A stretch of 64,000 nucleotides of DNA, taken from positions 1 to 64,000 of the forward strand of contig JAXGGA010002201.1 of the NCBI GenBank assembly GCA_038373865.1, given 5' to 3'. Positions within the stretch are counted from its first letter, which is position 1. The number at the start of each line of letters is the position of its first letter. Positions 13,545 to 24,890 of this stretch are shown here, piece by piece. The notes below the pieces were generated by a model. That model did not search any database. It was not told the DNA's origin and saw only the letters and a program-made list of their open reading frames with translations. The position numbers were made by a program, and so were the translations under genes. Source of the DNA: Uloborus plumipes (lineage: Eukaryota > Arthropoda > Arachnida > Araneae > Uloboridae).

Positions 13545-14160
13545 ATGGGGAATTACCCTTTCTTGATGACTTCCCTAAACGACGAACCTACTGAAACCAC
13601 GCCGTAATCTCTAATTGTCACCACATCTGATACGTTGCTGTGAATATACTTACGATTTAGAGTTAATGTTCAGAACAATAAGCCTTTTCGACTTCTTCGA
13701 TGTACTGGGCAAAAATGGCGAATCGTGAGAATTCAGTGCATTAAGTTTAGTTGCAGGTCTCACAGAGCGATACTTCTTTGATTTTTCATCAGAACTACTC
13801 GAAGGAAGCAACGCTGGGACTACAACCGAAACAAATCGTTATTGGATTTCACTCAAGGAAATATTTTCATTTTTTTTCCTCCACCGCTCCGTTCTCTTTT
13901 ACTTCGCAGACTCTGTCCTCCTTTTTATCCATCGGTCGTTCTGAGAAAGACAAAGCCTCCCGAAACTCATCTTCGGAAAAGATTTTGAAGAAATTCGTTC
14001 TAAAGGATTGGGTGGATAGGACGGTATGGGAATATTATTTCTCTTTTTTTATTTTGTTTTCCCTCCCTCTGAATGAAACCTCATTACGATATTTTTTTGT
14101 CTTTTCTCTTCGTGGTGTTAGTGAGGATTAAATGTAATGAGACTTTGGAGGCAGCCTATC
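13545..14160 (+). other. less AT-rich island with a 126-codon open frame; unrecognised
   Basis: Composition shifts away from AT here. A frame is open from about 13751 to the stop near 14131, preceded by TTTAGTTGCAG, a weak splice-acceptor-like string. The peptide is Ser/Phe-rich with a lysine-rich middle and matches nothing I recognise; it has no ATG at its start. It may be a conserved non-coding element, an exon, or chance. I would not call a gene. Confidence 0.13.
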
Positions 14161-15530
14161 CTCACTGTAGCATTGTTAAGTAGATGCTGTCAGGGTTCTA
14201 GATTGCTGCCTCAAAAAAAAAAAAAAAAATCAAAGAAAGAAATCTATTTCGACGGATTATTGTCCTTACGAAAGTGAGCAGGTGGTTTCAGAGTGTTTCG
14301 TAATTTTTCTGTTAATGTAACTTTTATTATGTGAGCAATCCGTGTTTAAAACGCTAGATGGGTTTCTTTTTCTCTGAGATTTGTTCGCAATAATCCCTGT
14401 GTTATTCGCTTTTAAATTCTTTGCATGTATGCAGGCTAAGCCTAGCTATTTACATTTTAGTATATACAAAGGAAAAAACAAGTATTCCAGGAACCATAAA
14501 ATGTATGGATTATTCGATGTAAAAACGATCAATATTCAAAAAATGTGTTTGCTCCACAGTAAAAGATTTTTTTTAAAAATCACTAGGTAGTGAAACCCAT
14601 AAAATTTTTTACAAAACTTGAAAGTTGAAAAACGGTTGCTTTTACCAAAATTAGGTCATTTTGGATTTGGTATTATTGTTAAAAATTGAAATAATTTGAG
14701 AAATAATGGTTCGAATTGAATAATTATGGTACAAGTTTAAAGATATTTACGTAAGGAATATAAATCTAGCATTTAAACAAAGTTAAAATAAATTCCTTTA
14801 GGTTTCGAAAATTAAAATAGGAATAATCGACGTTTATCGCACTAAGCTTGCAAAAAATCTGAATAACTGCACAATATTGCAAATAGTTGCAGATATTGTT
14901 TCTATTTTACTATCAATTCCTATTTTACTACAAAAATAAAATATATTTTGTATTTATTTTTGCAAGGTATGAAACACCTTATTGTTGGAATATGCTACTT
15001 AAAACGTTTCTATAAAATTTAGTTTACTTTTCTTATTTCATTACCTTAATTTTAAGTATTAAAAAGCATTTGCTGTACTGAAAAATGCATTTATAGCAAT
15101 TCTTCCATGAAAAGCATCATTTACAACCAGTTTTTCAAACTGTTACTGCACACAAAGAATTACTTGTTGTATTGAATGAATTGCAAAGTTCTTCGATGAT
15201 TATAATGACTATAAAATTGTATATGTATCCTCATACTTTAAGCATTCATTACATGCGCAGCCAAAACCTTTGCATGAGAGCTGAATTCTTTACAAGCTCA
15301 CATTGTGAAAATTTTGTGTGATACTTAACTAGCCTTGGAAGAGCATAATAAATAGCACATTCGAAATATAATTCTGTTCAACTATTGCTCACAATTTTCG
15401 AGGTTGCTAGGTGGAGGGTTTCGAATGTTAAAAATAGTTGATGTAGAATTCATTTATGCTTTTTAGCCTACTTTCCCGTTAAAAATAAAAGAAAGACGAA
15501 AAAAGTATTAAAAGTAGCTTAATGCATCTA
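14161..15530. other. gene-free AT-rich DNA
   Basis: No supported gene; an A run lies at about 14213-14229. The frame at 14381-14590 is short and AT-driven. Confidence 0.5.
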
Positions 15531-15604
15531 AAAAATATCGCCAAGTCCAAAAAATATCGCCAAGTTAAAAAATATCGCCAAGTCAAAAAAAAATATCGCC
15601 AATT
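15531..15604. repeat. tandem AAATATCGCCAAGTC units
   Basis: Four successive diverged copies of a roughly 17-base unit (AAAATATCGCCAAGT plus a variable A/T spacer). They lead directly into the tetranucleotide tract at 15681. A related AAATATCG-containing stretch followed by TCGGTCTG occurs at 42546-42680, so this belongs to a dispersed repeat family. Confidence 0.8.
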
Positions 15605-15680
15605 GAAAAAAATAAAAAGGTAAAATGAATATCGAAAAATTAAAAATTTGAAAGTAGGGTATTGAGATGGGGAATTTGTG

Positions 15681-15720
15681 TGTCGGTCGGTCGGTCGGTC
15701 GGTCGGTCGGTCTGTCTGTC
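15681..15720. repeat. (TCGG)n/(TCTG)n microsatellite
   Basis: A tract of TCGG units passing into TCTG units. The same kind of tetranucleotide tract lies beside other repeat pieces at 20585-20598 and 42666-42681, so the microsatellite looks like an integral part of a dispersed repeat rather than a chance expansion. Confidence 0.9.
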
Positions 15721-16045
15721 CCCCCCTAATAACTTTTGAATGAACAGTCCGATTTGGACAAACTTTTTTTTGTTGGAAAGATCTCGGCGAGTACAGCTCA
15801 TTCCCATATTTGATTTTTTGATTTGAACAATTTTTGGTTCAAATTTGAGCCGTTCAAACAACCGGTCCCGCGATACTAACTTTTTAATGAACAGTACGAT
15901 TTGAACAAACTTTTTTTTGTTGGAAAGAACTTTTCAAGGATACTTCATTCCCGTATTTACATTTCCGATTTGAACAATTTTTCGTTCAACATTGAACCGC
16001 TCAAGCAAGCTGTCACCCCTAATAACTTTTGAGTAAACAGTCCGA
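15721..16045. repeat. tandem repeat, about 150-bp unit, two and a fraction copies
   Basis: Units start near 15726, 15876 and 16018. Each begins with TAATAACTTTTGAATGAACA or a close variant, followed by 'gtccgatttggacaaac' and 'ttttttttgttggaaaga'. The third copy is cut off after 'cagtccga'. The array follows directly on the tetranucleotide tract. Confidence 0.85.
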
Positions 16046-17050
16046 AAAAAAATGACTGACTGTGCAGACGATTTTTTGTTTATTTATTCATTTGTTTTAT
16101 TGAATTCATTATTATTATTATTATTATTTTTGGCAGACGATTTTTTTTGTAACAAAAATGTTTCATTCACGAGGGCATTTTATTCTGTATTTATATTTAA
16201 CAACTGGCAACGGATTAAAAGTGAAATTCGAGACATTTTATCAACGGACGAGTTTTTTTTTTTTTTTCTTTTTTTTTCTTTCTTTGATAAAATTGTTTTG
16301 ATGTACTTTGTACTTTTAATTTTTTTTTGAAAACAATTGAGGAATTTTTCTACGGAAGAACTGTAACAGTTACATTCTTTAAAAGGTGCGACAAAACTTT
16401 ATTTATTCATTAATTTACTTTTTATGTGTCTATTTCATCTGATGAGAGGGGTATATTTTGCTTTTAGAAATCAGCTTCAAGTGCTAAAAAGGTATGTTTG
16501 ACATAATTTTTAGTCTTAGATAATCAAGAGAATAATGATCAGATGCTAGAATGCCGATGTCGATGTACGGGAAAGTAGGCTCGTTTAGTTCTTGACAGAA
16601 CTTCTTGTTAGTAATAATTTTCCATTTTCCCTATCTTCTTATCTATTATTTCTCTAGTTTGTTTTCTTTACCACGCCAAAACTTTCTCATATCTTTGTCA
16701 AACTCTATGATTGACCCCGCATTTTAAATCTTATAGTGCCGGCTCCTGAATAAAAAAATTTTTTTTTTTTTCTTTTTTGCGTCGAAATAGCCGTTGTTTT
16801 CTGTTTTTTTACCAAACATCACTTTAGTGAATAAGCATCTTAAAACTATAATGCAGTGGCGTGGTTGGACAGAGTGTTGCGTTAGAAACGTGATAATCGT
16901 AGCTTCGATTCTGCTATGGTTTTTGTTACTTTTGGTTAACTTGTTTTCACCAGCTAAATTCGGTCTAAATTTCCAAGAACAACCGCTGTTTTTTGCATTA
17001 GCTTAGAGTTACTGTTTATAATTAGCAAGAATAATCTTTTTTTTCTTGCC
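16046..17050. other. gene-free AT-rich DNA
   Basis: Contains a (TTA)n tract at about 16107-16128 and T runs near 16254-16278 and 16758-16771. No supported gene. Confidence 0.5.
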
Positions 17051-17690
17051 TTAACCCTTCACTGCACGATTTTTTATATGTTCATGAAAAAAATCATATG
17101 TTACCTTTTAATAGCTGGGTCATTCCATGTGAAATCAACAAGCCTCAAAATTTGATCATCACTAATTTCAAAAAAAATTATAGGGTTGATTACCTTTATA
17201 AAGTGATACAAAAAACTGATTTTTAAAATTTTTTTCAGCTGTTAGTTTTTTGTGTGAGACCGATTAAAAAACGCAAAAAATGGAAGAAAGTGAATTTTTG
17301 AACATACAAAGATTTAATTTTCTCAGCTTGTATTGCAGCTAGAGTCTTTTGTTATATGTCATTGTAAAGCTCTTTAAACAAGCTTTCAAATGATATATAA
17401 TTTGACAAGGTTTCGTGATGTTAATATTTCAAGGTCACCAAAAGCATTATTTGACCTTGAATATTTCAAAAAGTGCATTTTTTAAAAATCTGAAATAAAT
17501 ATATTTTTTACTTCCTAATGTAGTGTATATGTGGTAAAATTTGCAGAATGGGACAGCAATGGGATCTGGATGAAGAATGGAATCAACTTTTTACACTCTT
17601 ACCACTTTATTGCAATGCCTATGGCTCCTGAGGATATATAATACAGAAATATTGCAAACTTCGAAATGTTATTTACAAGTGACGGTTGGC

Positions 17691-18101
17691 TTATTCCATG
17701 TCTTGTTTTGAGAGGTTATAAATCATTCCTTTTCCGTTTCTACTAGGGTCTACTTTCGAAATAATATCACTTATGGGCACATTGACAACATTTTCAAAGT
17801 CTGGATAGTAGATAGAATTTGAGGGTCCATGAGGCTGCAGCAGCTTGATTTTCTTCATCTGTGTCTAAGACGCACCTTAGCCACCAATATCCATTATGCC
17901 TGCAGATCAAGAATCCAACCATTTCTGGGCAATCAAGATCGCCTTTGACAGTTGTAGTACGTTCGATCCTTATAGTGTTGAAAATGAATATGCATTCACT
18001 TGCATCTGATTCCTGTTTAATGGCATTACACAATGAAGACTCTGAGTGCCTGGTGTTGTTCTTGCCATCATTTTTCTGGATTTCAAAGCCTCTTCTTCCA
18101 T
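17691..18101 (-). pseudogene. broken exon-like fragment in left arm and spacer of foldback; family not named
   Basis: Reading the minus strand from the ATG at 18101-18099 (in the spacer), a frame opens MEEEALKSRKMMART and stops after about 43 codons. Further on, another frame reads NGYWWLRCVLDTDEENQ. After a one-base shift it continues LLQPHGPSNSIYYPDFENVV, then PISDIISKVDP and MIYNLSKQD, to a stop at 17693-17691. The pattern of aromatic pair, Cys-Val, then L-x-P-H-G-P-S and Y-Y-P looks like a genuine folded domain and reminds me of multicopy arthropod repeat-linked proteins, but I cannot name the family. At least two frame breaks make it non-functional. Confidence 0.55.
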
Positions 18102-18154
18102 ATCAAATCAATTCATTTTCAATATTGCACAGTTGAACATTATAAACAGGAAGC

Positions 18155-18511
18155 CTCAGTCTCTTCATTGTGTAATGCCATAAAACAGGAATCAGATGCA
18201 GTGAATGCATATATTCATTTTCAACACTATAAGGATCGAACGTACTACAACTGTCAAAGGCGATCTTGATTGCCCAGAAATGGTTGGATTCTTGATCTGC
18301 AGGCATAATGGATATTGGTGGCTAAGGTGCGTCTTAGACACAGATGAAGAAAATCAAGCTGTTGCAGCCTCATGGACCCTCAAATTCTATCTACTATCCA
18401 GACTTTGAAAATGTTGTCAATGTGCCCATAAGTGCTATTATTTCGAAAGTAGACCCTAGTAAAAATGGAAAAGGAATGATTTATAACCTCTCAAAACAAG
18501 ACGTGGAATAA
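18155..18511 (+). pseudogene. second, inverted copy of the broken exon-like fragment (right arm)
   Basis: The right arm repeats the minus-strand fragment in the opposite orientation: NGYWWLRCVLDTDEENQ, a frame break at the same place, then LLQPHGPSNSIYYPDFENVV, PISAIISKVDP and MIYNLSKQD, with a stop at 18509-18511. It differs from the left copy by a few substitutions. The shared break shows that the sequence was already broken before the arms were duplicated, or that the arms have been homogenised since. It lacks the ATG, which lies in the unique spacer. Confidence 0.55.
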
Positions 18512-19660
18512 GCCAACCGTCACTTGTAAATAACATTTCGCAGTTTGCAATATTTCTGTATTATACATCCTCAGGAGCCATAGGCATTGCAATAAAGTGG
18601 TAAGAGTGTAAAAAGTCGATTCCATTTTTCATCCAGATCCCATTGCTGTCCCATTCTGCAAAGTTTACCACATATACACTACATTAGGAAGTAATATATA
18701 TATATTCATTTCAGATTTTTAAAAAATGCACTTTTTGAAATATTCAAGGTCAAATAATGCTTTTGGTGACCTTGAAATTTTAACATCACGAAACCTTGTC
18801 AAATTATACATCATTTGAAAGCTTGTTTAAAGAGCTTTACAATGACGCATAACAAAAGACTCTAGCTGCAATACAAGCTGAGAAAATTAAATCTTTGTAT
18901 GTTCAAAATTTCACTTTCTTCCATTTTTTGCGTTTTTTAAGCGATCTCGCACAAAAAACTAACGGCTGAAAAAAAATTTTAAAATCAGTTTTTTGTATCA
19001 CTTTATAGAGGTAATCAACCCTATAATTTTTTTTGAAATTGGTGATGGTCAAGTTTTGAGGCTTGTTGATTTCACATGGAATGACCCAGCTCTGAGTTCA
19101 GGAAAAATGAAGAAAAAAATTAATCTTAAAAATGTGCACCAAAAATGATGTTTTAATTGTTTGTTCTACATATGGCACAAAGCACATAGCATATGCTTTG
19201 TGTACCGATAAGTGTAATAATCCGCAATGTGTTTTGTGCCATAAGTGGTATAAACAAATTTGCCACTAAGTGTATTTAAACATTTTTAGAACGAAGGAAA
19301 TAATAACTAAGCACACTTCTAACGGAAATGCAGACACTCTTTTTTTCAAAAGCAAGAACTGTAATACCTAGACTAGTACAACTAACTAGTGCATAAACAT
19401 CACACTAAACTATTATAGCAATGTTCCAGAAGGGGCACAAAGCTCAGTTTAACTGCATTTAAAAATCATAGAAATATATGAGGGTTTATTTGGTTTGTGC
19501 CAGATCTGGCACACCGTGCAGTGAAGGGTTAATACTACACCAAACTAATTAAAAAAAAACACTTATAGATTATTCATATTTTTTTATGTTTTATATTTTT
19601 GAAGATTTAAAAAACAGCATATTTTTAGTTATAGCTTTAGGTATAAGAAATATATGCTTT

Positions 19661-19662
<2 letters not shown>

Positions 19663-19699
<37 letters not shown>
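19663..19699. repeat. poly(T) run, 37 bases
   Basis: Uninterrupted T homopolymer. No element ends were found beside it that would make it a retrotransposon tail on the minus strand. Confidence 0.95.
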
Positions 19700-19701
<2 letters not shown>

Positions 19702-20574
19702 CTTAATCAAAAATTATTTTTAAGCTTCAATGTATAAATAGTTTACAACACAGATTGTAAAACATAGCAGCATTTTAAAAAATGCTATAATTTTAAAATT
19801 TTTATAAGATTTTAGTTTTCATTAATGTTTTAACTAGCTCTTAAAAACGGAAAGATAAGTCAATGTGTTGTTTGCTTAATATTTTTGCTTATATTTGTAA
19901 AAGAAAAAGTAGTTTCTTCCCTTTATATGTTGTTATCCATTAGTAAAATGAAAACAAATTTTCTATAGACAGAAATAGTTTTCTTAATTAAGATTTTAAA
20001 AACAACTTTTAAAAATTTAAAAGCTGCTCTGTTACATTATATACCAAGGTTTTTTGTGGTAGAGTAACAAAAACAGCTTTTGAAGAGCTTTTTTTTACCC
20101 TGTTGACATCTAGGCATATTTAATTTCTAGGAGAAAAAAAAAGATTTTTTTCTTTTCCTTTTTTTCCAAATACTTTCTTTCTCGCCAAAAAAAATTTCAA
20201 TCTTCTACACAAAAATGAAAACTGCCCAAAAACTTTTCAAAAAGTAAGGATTATTTTTTGAAATCCGTGAACAAAATATTTAAAATAATTTCATAATTTA
20301 GCAGTACGTCGTTCATCAGATGTTTCAGTTTTCATATAAATTTCGACAAAAATAGAAAATTTCCCTAGTAAAACTCTCGTTCTCTTTGTTATGCTTTTTG
20401 GTGCTTATTCTCAACCTCTTGTGTCTCGTACTTTTAACATTTTTTGTCACTAAATCACCAACAATGTACTATAATGTACAGCGCAAATTGTAGCTAATTA
20501 TCACTAATATAAAAATGCTCGTGGCATGTTACTTTTTAAATCTTATATTTTATGCTATTAATAATATTAAAATC
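19700..20574. other. no feature seen
   Basis: AT-rich spacer without repeats or supported frames. Confidence 0.5.
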
Positions 20575-20740
20575 TGTTTGCGTCTGTCTGTCTGTCTGAA
20601 GCTTGAACTCCTCAAAAACCGCCGAAAGTAGAAAATCGGTACCATTCGATTCGAAATTTTCCAAGGAAAACAATAAGACCAACCTCGTAATTGTACGACT
20701 TTAATTAGCTGAGATATTAATAAAAACGTTTTTTTTTTTT
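20575..20740. repeat. (TCTG)n-linked dispersed repeat fragment
   Basis: A TCTGTCTGTCTG tract (about 20583-20598) is followed by 'aactcctcaaaaaccgcc' and 'tcgattcgaaattttcc'. This arrangement (tetranucleotide tract, then a 'gaactcctc' block) is one I associate with invertebrate dispersed repeats. The borders are uncertain. Confidence 0.45.
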
Positions 20741-20767
20741 TTTTTTGTACATTTTAAAATTCAAAGG

Positions 20768-20895
20768 CTTTTATTTCTTTCCGTTGCCATGTTGAATATG
20801 TATTACAATAAAGTTCTAACAATTGCTTTTAGTAAGACTTTTATTTCTTTCCGTTGCCATTTTGAATGCATGTTACAACAAAGTTCTAACAATTT
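20768..20895. repeat. direct repeat, 70-bp period, two copies
   Basis: CTTTTATTTCTTTCCGTTGC at 20768 recurs at 20838. Both copies continue through 'gaat', 'ttaca' and 'aaagttctaacaatt' with only a few differences. It is a local tandem duplication with no coding content. Confidence 0.9.
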
Positions 20896-21986
20896 TTTTG
20901 TTCGGAATTTTTTTCTAATTATTAAATTATAAATTAACTTTTTCGTTATTTTTCTTTTATTCCAATTAATGACTTTTATTTTTTTTCCTGTTTCGATTTT
21001 CAAAATGTGGTAGTTCAAATGATGGTTTTTTGTTGGAATTTCTGTTCTCGATTATAATTAATAAAACCACATTTTTCGCCATTTCTTCTATTCTAATAAT
21101 CATAAAGAAGATACAAGATTTATAGCATGCTTCGTTAAAAGTTTTAAACTGTAATATTATGACTGTTTTTAGTTATACTAATTGTCATCTAACCATATTA
21201 ATGCCAATAATTGAAACCACCTGTTTGAAATCTTTAATGAAACATTCAACCATAAATACACGAAGCAATTTTTTAAAAACTGCAATGTTCTAAGCCAGTT
21301 AGTTAATAAAAAGTTAACTCTTTATCTTTTTATAACATTCTTTTACGTAGGGGAATACGATGCAAGATGAAATGGCAGCTGATACTTTGTTATCTGAACT
21401 TCTTGAGGATACTCTTAATTTATAAAGTTAGTATGTGTTAACATAAGATTAGTTTTAAAATTTCATAACATATGCAGTCATTTTTTGGAAATTGGAATCG
21501 CTTATCATCTTGCCCCTAAGATGGGGCAAGATAGTGATTTCGTAAAAGATAATATAAAGCAAATATAGTTGTAATAATGGAGTATTTAGTCTGCGTAGTT
21601 ACTTTTTTTTTGTAATACCTAGTAGAATTCATAGTATTAAGTAATGCTCAAAAAAACTGATAACTATATTTTTCCACAACTGGCTCATTTGGATGTGACA
21701 CAAAAGCATTATCGAGGGTATGACGGAAAAAAGGTTTTAATGATCCGAAAAATACGAAATTCAATGCTTGCAATTTGCGCTGAAAATCTTAACATGGCAA
21801 GGCAATGTTACTCCGCAATAGATAGCAAGTTTGTCACATTTCTTCATGAAACATGATTTATTAATTTTCATTACATTTAACTAGATTGAACTTAGTCGGT
21901 TATACAGTACGCACTATAAAAAAGCTAAGTTTCAAAAATTATTTAAAACAATCAACTAGATTAAATGGGTCTTACTTTAAACTAAT
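20896..21986. other. gene-free AT-rich DNA
   Basis: Contains a short inverted motif, CTTGCCCC/GGGGCAAG, at 21509-21530, which may be the tip of an unresolved element. The frame at 21644-21856 has no recognisable domain. Confidence 0.5.
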
Positions 21987-22456
21987 CACTGTAAAAAAAA
22001 AAAAAGTGTAACTAACAAATACAGCGGCATCAGTTCTGCCTCGCCTGTTATGGAATAGTAACTTAGCATATGTATCTGGTGTAAAGTGACACATTACTTA
22101 TGGAAGGTTACACCTTTATAATGTAACTATTGCCTATCTTTTCACCAATTTCTCTGTAAGGTTACCCCAATATTTTCTGTTAAAAGAAAGAAGAAAAAAG
22201 AGCATTCATCAGGCTGAAATATTACTTTCAACCATACGTTTATTTAATGTTCGTCAGGTTCATGCTTTCCCACTACCCAATCAACTTTCCACAAATTCGT
22301 AAGTTATTTCAAATACACACGATATAATCGAATATTTGTCTTAACTCATGCTCTTTGAATAATACCCCAGTAATTTTAACGCTCACTGGAACTTTATAGA
22401 GGCTATGGGAAACTTTCCTCTAACAATTAGTTTTTTCTTTAAATCGGAATAGCTTA

Positions 22457-24212
22457 CACTGTTAAAAAAATGTCCTGAAAATAATGAAAAAATATACGGC
22501 AGCTGAGTTGCCGGAGTGTTTCCGTTTCGTTAATTATATTTCCGTGATTTTGAGAAATGTCAGTTCATCATTTTTCCGTTCCTCATTTTTTCGTTTCTTA
22601 ATTCTCCGTTCTTCATTTTCTCGCTTCCCCGCTTATACGTTATAGGCTTATACCTAGACGCTTACACTTATTTATACATACATACACACACAAATAAATA
22701 TATATATATACATATATATATATTATATATATAAATATATACAATTCAAACTCTCAAATATCTTGCCTTTAAAAAATACTTTAGCAATACAAGAATTGGT
22801 TTTTTTTTTCATTAAAAATTTTAGTTCATTAAAATAACATGATTTTTTTTTTGTAAAGATTACATCAATTCTCGCATAAAATACTCAAATATTTTGAAGG
22901 TGGAATGATCAATGCATAGTATTTCTGAGCGCACAACTTCAAAACATTAAGAAGTATTAACAAGGTGCATTTTTTTTAATATTTTCTCTTAAGTTTGAAT
23001 ACAAATTAAGTTCTTCCGAAAGTTTTTTTTTTCTTTTTTTCTGAATTTGAAACATTCGTGGTTCCTTTAAAAAAAATCCTGTATTTTCACTGATTTCCTC
23101 TATTTTCATACATTTACGTTATGGCATTCATAGTGATCAACACTTTAAGAAATGGACTCTGAAAATTGACATTTTTTGTTTTTAATGAAATCGCTTCCAA
23201 AGAATAATCTTTAAACTGGTTTAAAAAAACTAAAAAATACGCTTTTAGATGCACTTATAATACATCAACATGTAATATATACTTCAGCTTTTAGTGTTAA
23301 CAGTATTAAACATATTACTTTTAATATTTTCAAAGAACGTGAATTGATCTTTCATTTAGAGTTACATACATGCATACAAACAAACCGACATGTGAAACTA
23401 ATAAAAGCGTATTAAAAAAGCTTAGTTTTGAGACTAAGTTTTTTAATCGTTGTGGAAAATTACAAAAATCATTTTACTAACCCTCAGCACTCATAGTTGG
23501 TTTATATATGTAACTCTTAAATGTCTATCAGTTCACATCATGAAATAACAAACTATTAAGTCTAGACTCAAATTAAATTAAAAATAATAATAACAAAAAT
23601 AAAAACATGATAAAAATTGATGGGGCAAGAGCCTTACCTCTTCCTGGACGAAAATCTTCTCTCTAATAGACGACTTACAAAAAAAACAACAAAAGGGGGT
23701 ATGGATTTTAAAATATACTCACTCACCCCTTTGTTGCCCATTTTGCGTGAATGCATTGCGATGAATTATGGACTGATAAACTAAATCTTCTTTAAAATGT
23801 CGGACAAGGGAAACTCGGCGGATGCGTCTTGTATCCAACGCGGCATATAGAATCCTTTCAGGAATAGAATGACTTCCAGGAGCGTGAAAAGATCATTTTT
23901 TCACAAGTCTTCTAACGGCACAAAATAATTGGGGGAACGCTATAAATCCAGCTTAAGTTTTCCAATCCTTGCAATCTCAAATTTTGAAGCAAAATGGCTT
24001 CACAACACTATCGGTTTCTCACTACATTCGAACGATATATGTTTTGGCAAGCGTCCAAGTTTCCAAGTTCCTGGCGCGGGGAAAAAATGAACGGTAATTT
24101 ACGGAATATGGGTGTTCCTTTAAGGAAAAGATACGTTTTGAAGCGAAAACAGAAATTTTCTATTAAAATCAGAAAAAAAACTTCCTGAAAATTCAGGTTT
24201 TTTTTAACAGTG
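22457..24212. mobile_element. 1.76-kb CACTG-ended element, TA duplication
   Basis: The ends are CACTGTTAAAAAAA and TTTTTTTTAACAGTG. TA flanks both sides, and the sub-terminal motif CCTGAA is inverted at the other end (TTCAGG). The interior includes a short 'tccgttcctcatttt' tandem near 22555-22625, an AT-dinucleotide tract and a less AT-rich patch at 23690-23960. The 64-codon frame at 23994-24188 runs into the right terminal repeat, is Lys/Arg-rich and matches no transposase motif I know, so I do not call a gene. It is probably non-autonomous. Confidence 0.75.
22680..22745. repeat. imperfect (AC)n then (TA)n microsatellite
   Basis: Tandem ACAC then TATATA tract inside the CACTG-ended element; interrupted, so less mutable than the pure tract at 37157. 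Confidence 0.85.
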
Positions 24213-24283
24213 TACTTCAGAAGTTGTGCAACGTTGCACCCATTAACAATGGTAACTTGGTAACCTTACAAAATTTTGCAGTG

Positions 24284-24890
24284 ATGGGACCTTATTGTAC
24301 CATGAACAAAAATAGGATTTACAGAGTCTTCTAACAATAAACACTTTATTAACAATGGATGAGCCCTTCTACTAGCGTTTTGATTTAATCAGAATGGTCT
24401 CTTGCAGTTGTTTTCTTACCAATCCATAATTAGAGGAATAATCTATTGTCTAAAAACTAAATACAGTACTCTTCATCGTGCCCCGTACCTTTATCTCGCT
24501 CCAAGTTTTGCGGACGCATATATTTGAAATGATTTTATTTTTATTTGACAGGAGCAGGTACTGTCCTTCCTTGAAAGAAGTGCCTAGAACTCGTGATCCA
24601 TTCAACTTAAAAAAAAAAAAAAAAAAAAAGGTGATGGTTGTGCGTAGGAACTTTCCGAAAATTTCAATTTAAAACTTGCATTTGCTACATCCTTTTGACC
24701 TATTCCACTAAACTATGTATTTGAAATTAGCATCGTTCCAGGTTGTTTGATACGACTCAAAGTGCTTTTTATTATTCTTCCCCCTTATTATCTTACCTGA
24801 AACCCCTATTTTAGTAAGATCAGAGAACACCTGAGGCTTACGGAGTTAATCATTCTTCATTGGAGGCTTCATTGTCATTCAATTTTTAAT
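24284..24890. other. no supported gene
   Basis: AT-rich spacer with an A run at 24609-24629. The frame crossing that run (24478-24672) is not credible as a protein. Confidence 0.5.

Larger units (their letters stand above)
17117..19087. mobile_element. 1.97-kb foldback element with arms of about 930 bp
   Basis: The left arm, 17117 to about 18046, is matched base for base, with few differences, by the reverse complement of about 18155-19087. Pairing is collinear: 18021-18039 pairs with 18162-18180. The unpaired spacer is only about 108 bp. The ends are GGGTCATTCCATGTGAAATC. AGCT borders both sides (17113-17116 and 19088-19091); this may be a 4-bp target duplication, but it is a palindrome so the evidence is weak. 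Both arms contain the same broken coding-like sequence. There is no transposase. Confidence 0.9.
17051..19532. mobile_element. piggyBac-like non-autonomous element, TTAA duplication, split by a foldback
   Basis: TTAA at 17051-17054 and 19529-19532 flanks an element whose ends are CCCTTCACTGCACG and CGTGCAGTGAAGGG, an exact 14-bp inverted repeat. TTAA target duplications with CCCTT-type ends are the piggyBac hallmark. The element's own sequence is about 500 bp (17055-17116 and 19088-19528). The rest is the 1.97-kb foldback inserted after base 17116. There is no transposase, so it would need one in trans. Piece 19089-19528 contains an internal inverted motif around 'ggcacaaagcacatagcat'. Confidence 0.85.
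21987..24283. mobile_element. CACTG-ended element, AT duplication, interrupted by a second element
   Basis: The left end is CACTGTAAAAAAA and the right end AAATTTTGCAGTG, with AT on both sides (21985-21986 and 24284-24285). Its own sequence is 21987-22454 plus 24215-24283. The left piece carries 'gtgtaactaac' and the reverse complement of the right piece carries 'aaggttaccaag', a loose sub-terminal match. The rest is the inner element. The right terminal repeat is short and imperfect, so this pairing is less certain than the inner one. Confidence 0.5.

Noticed and set aside
14710..14730. GGTTCGAATT as a tRNA B box
   Set aside because: No A box at the right distance and no cloverleaf around it.
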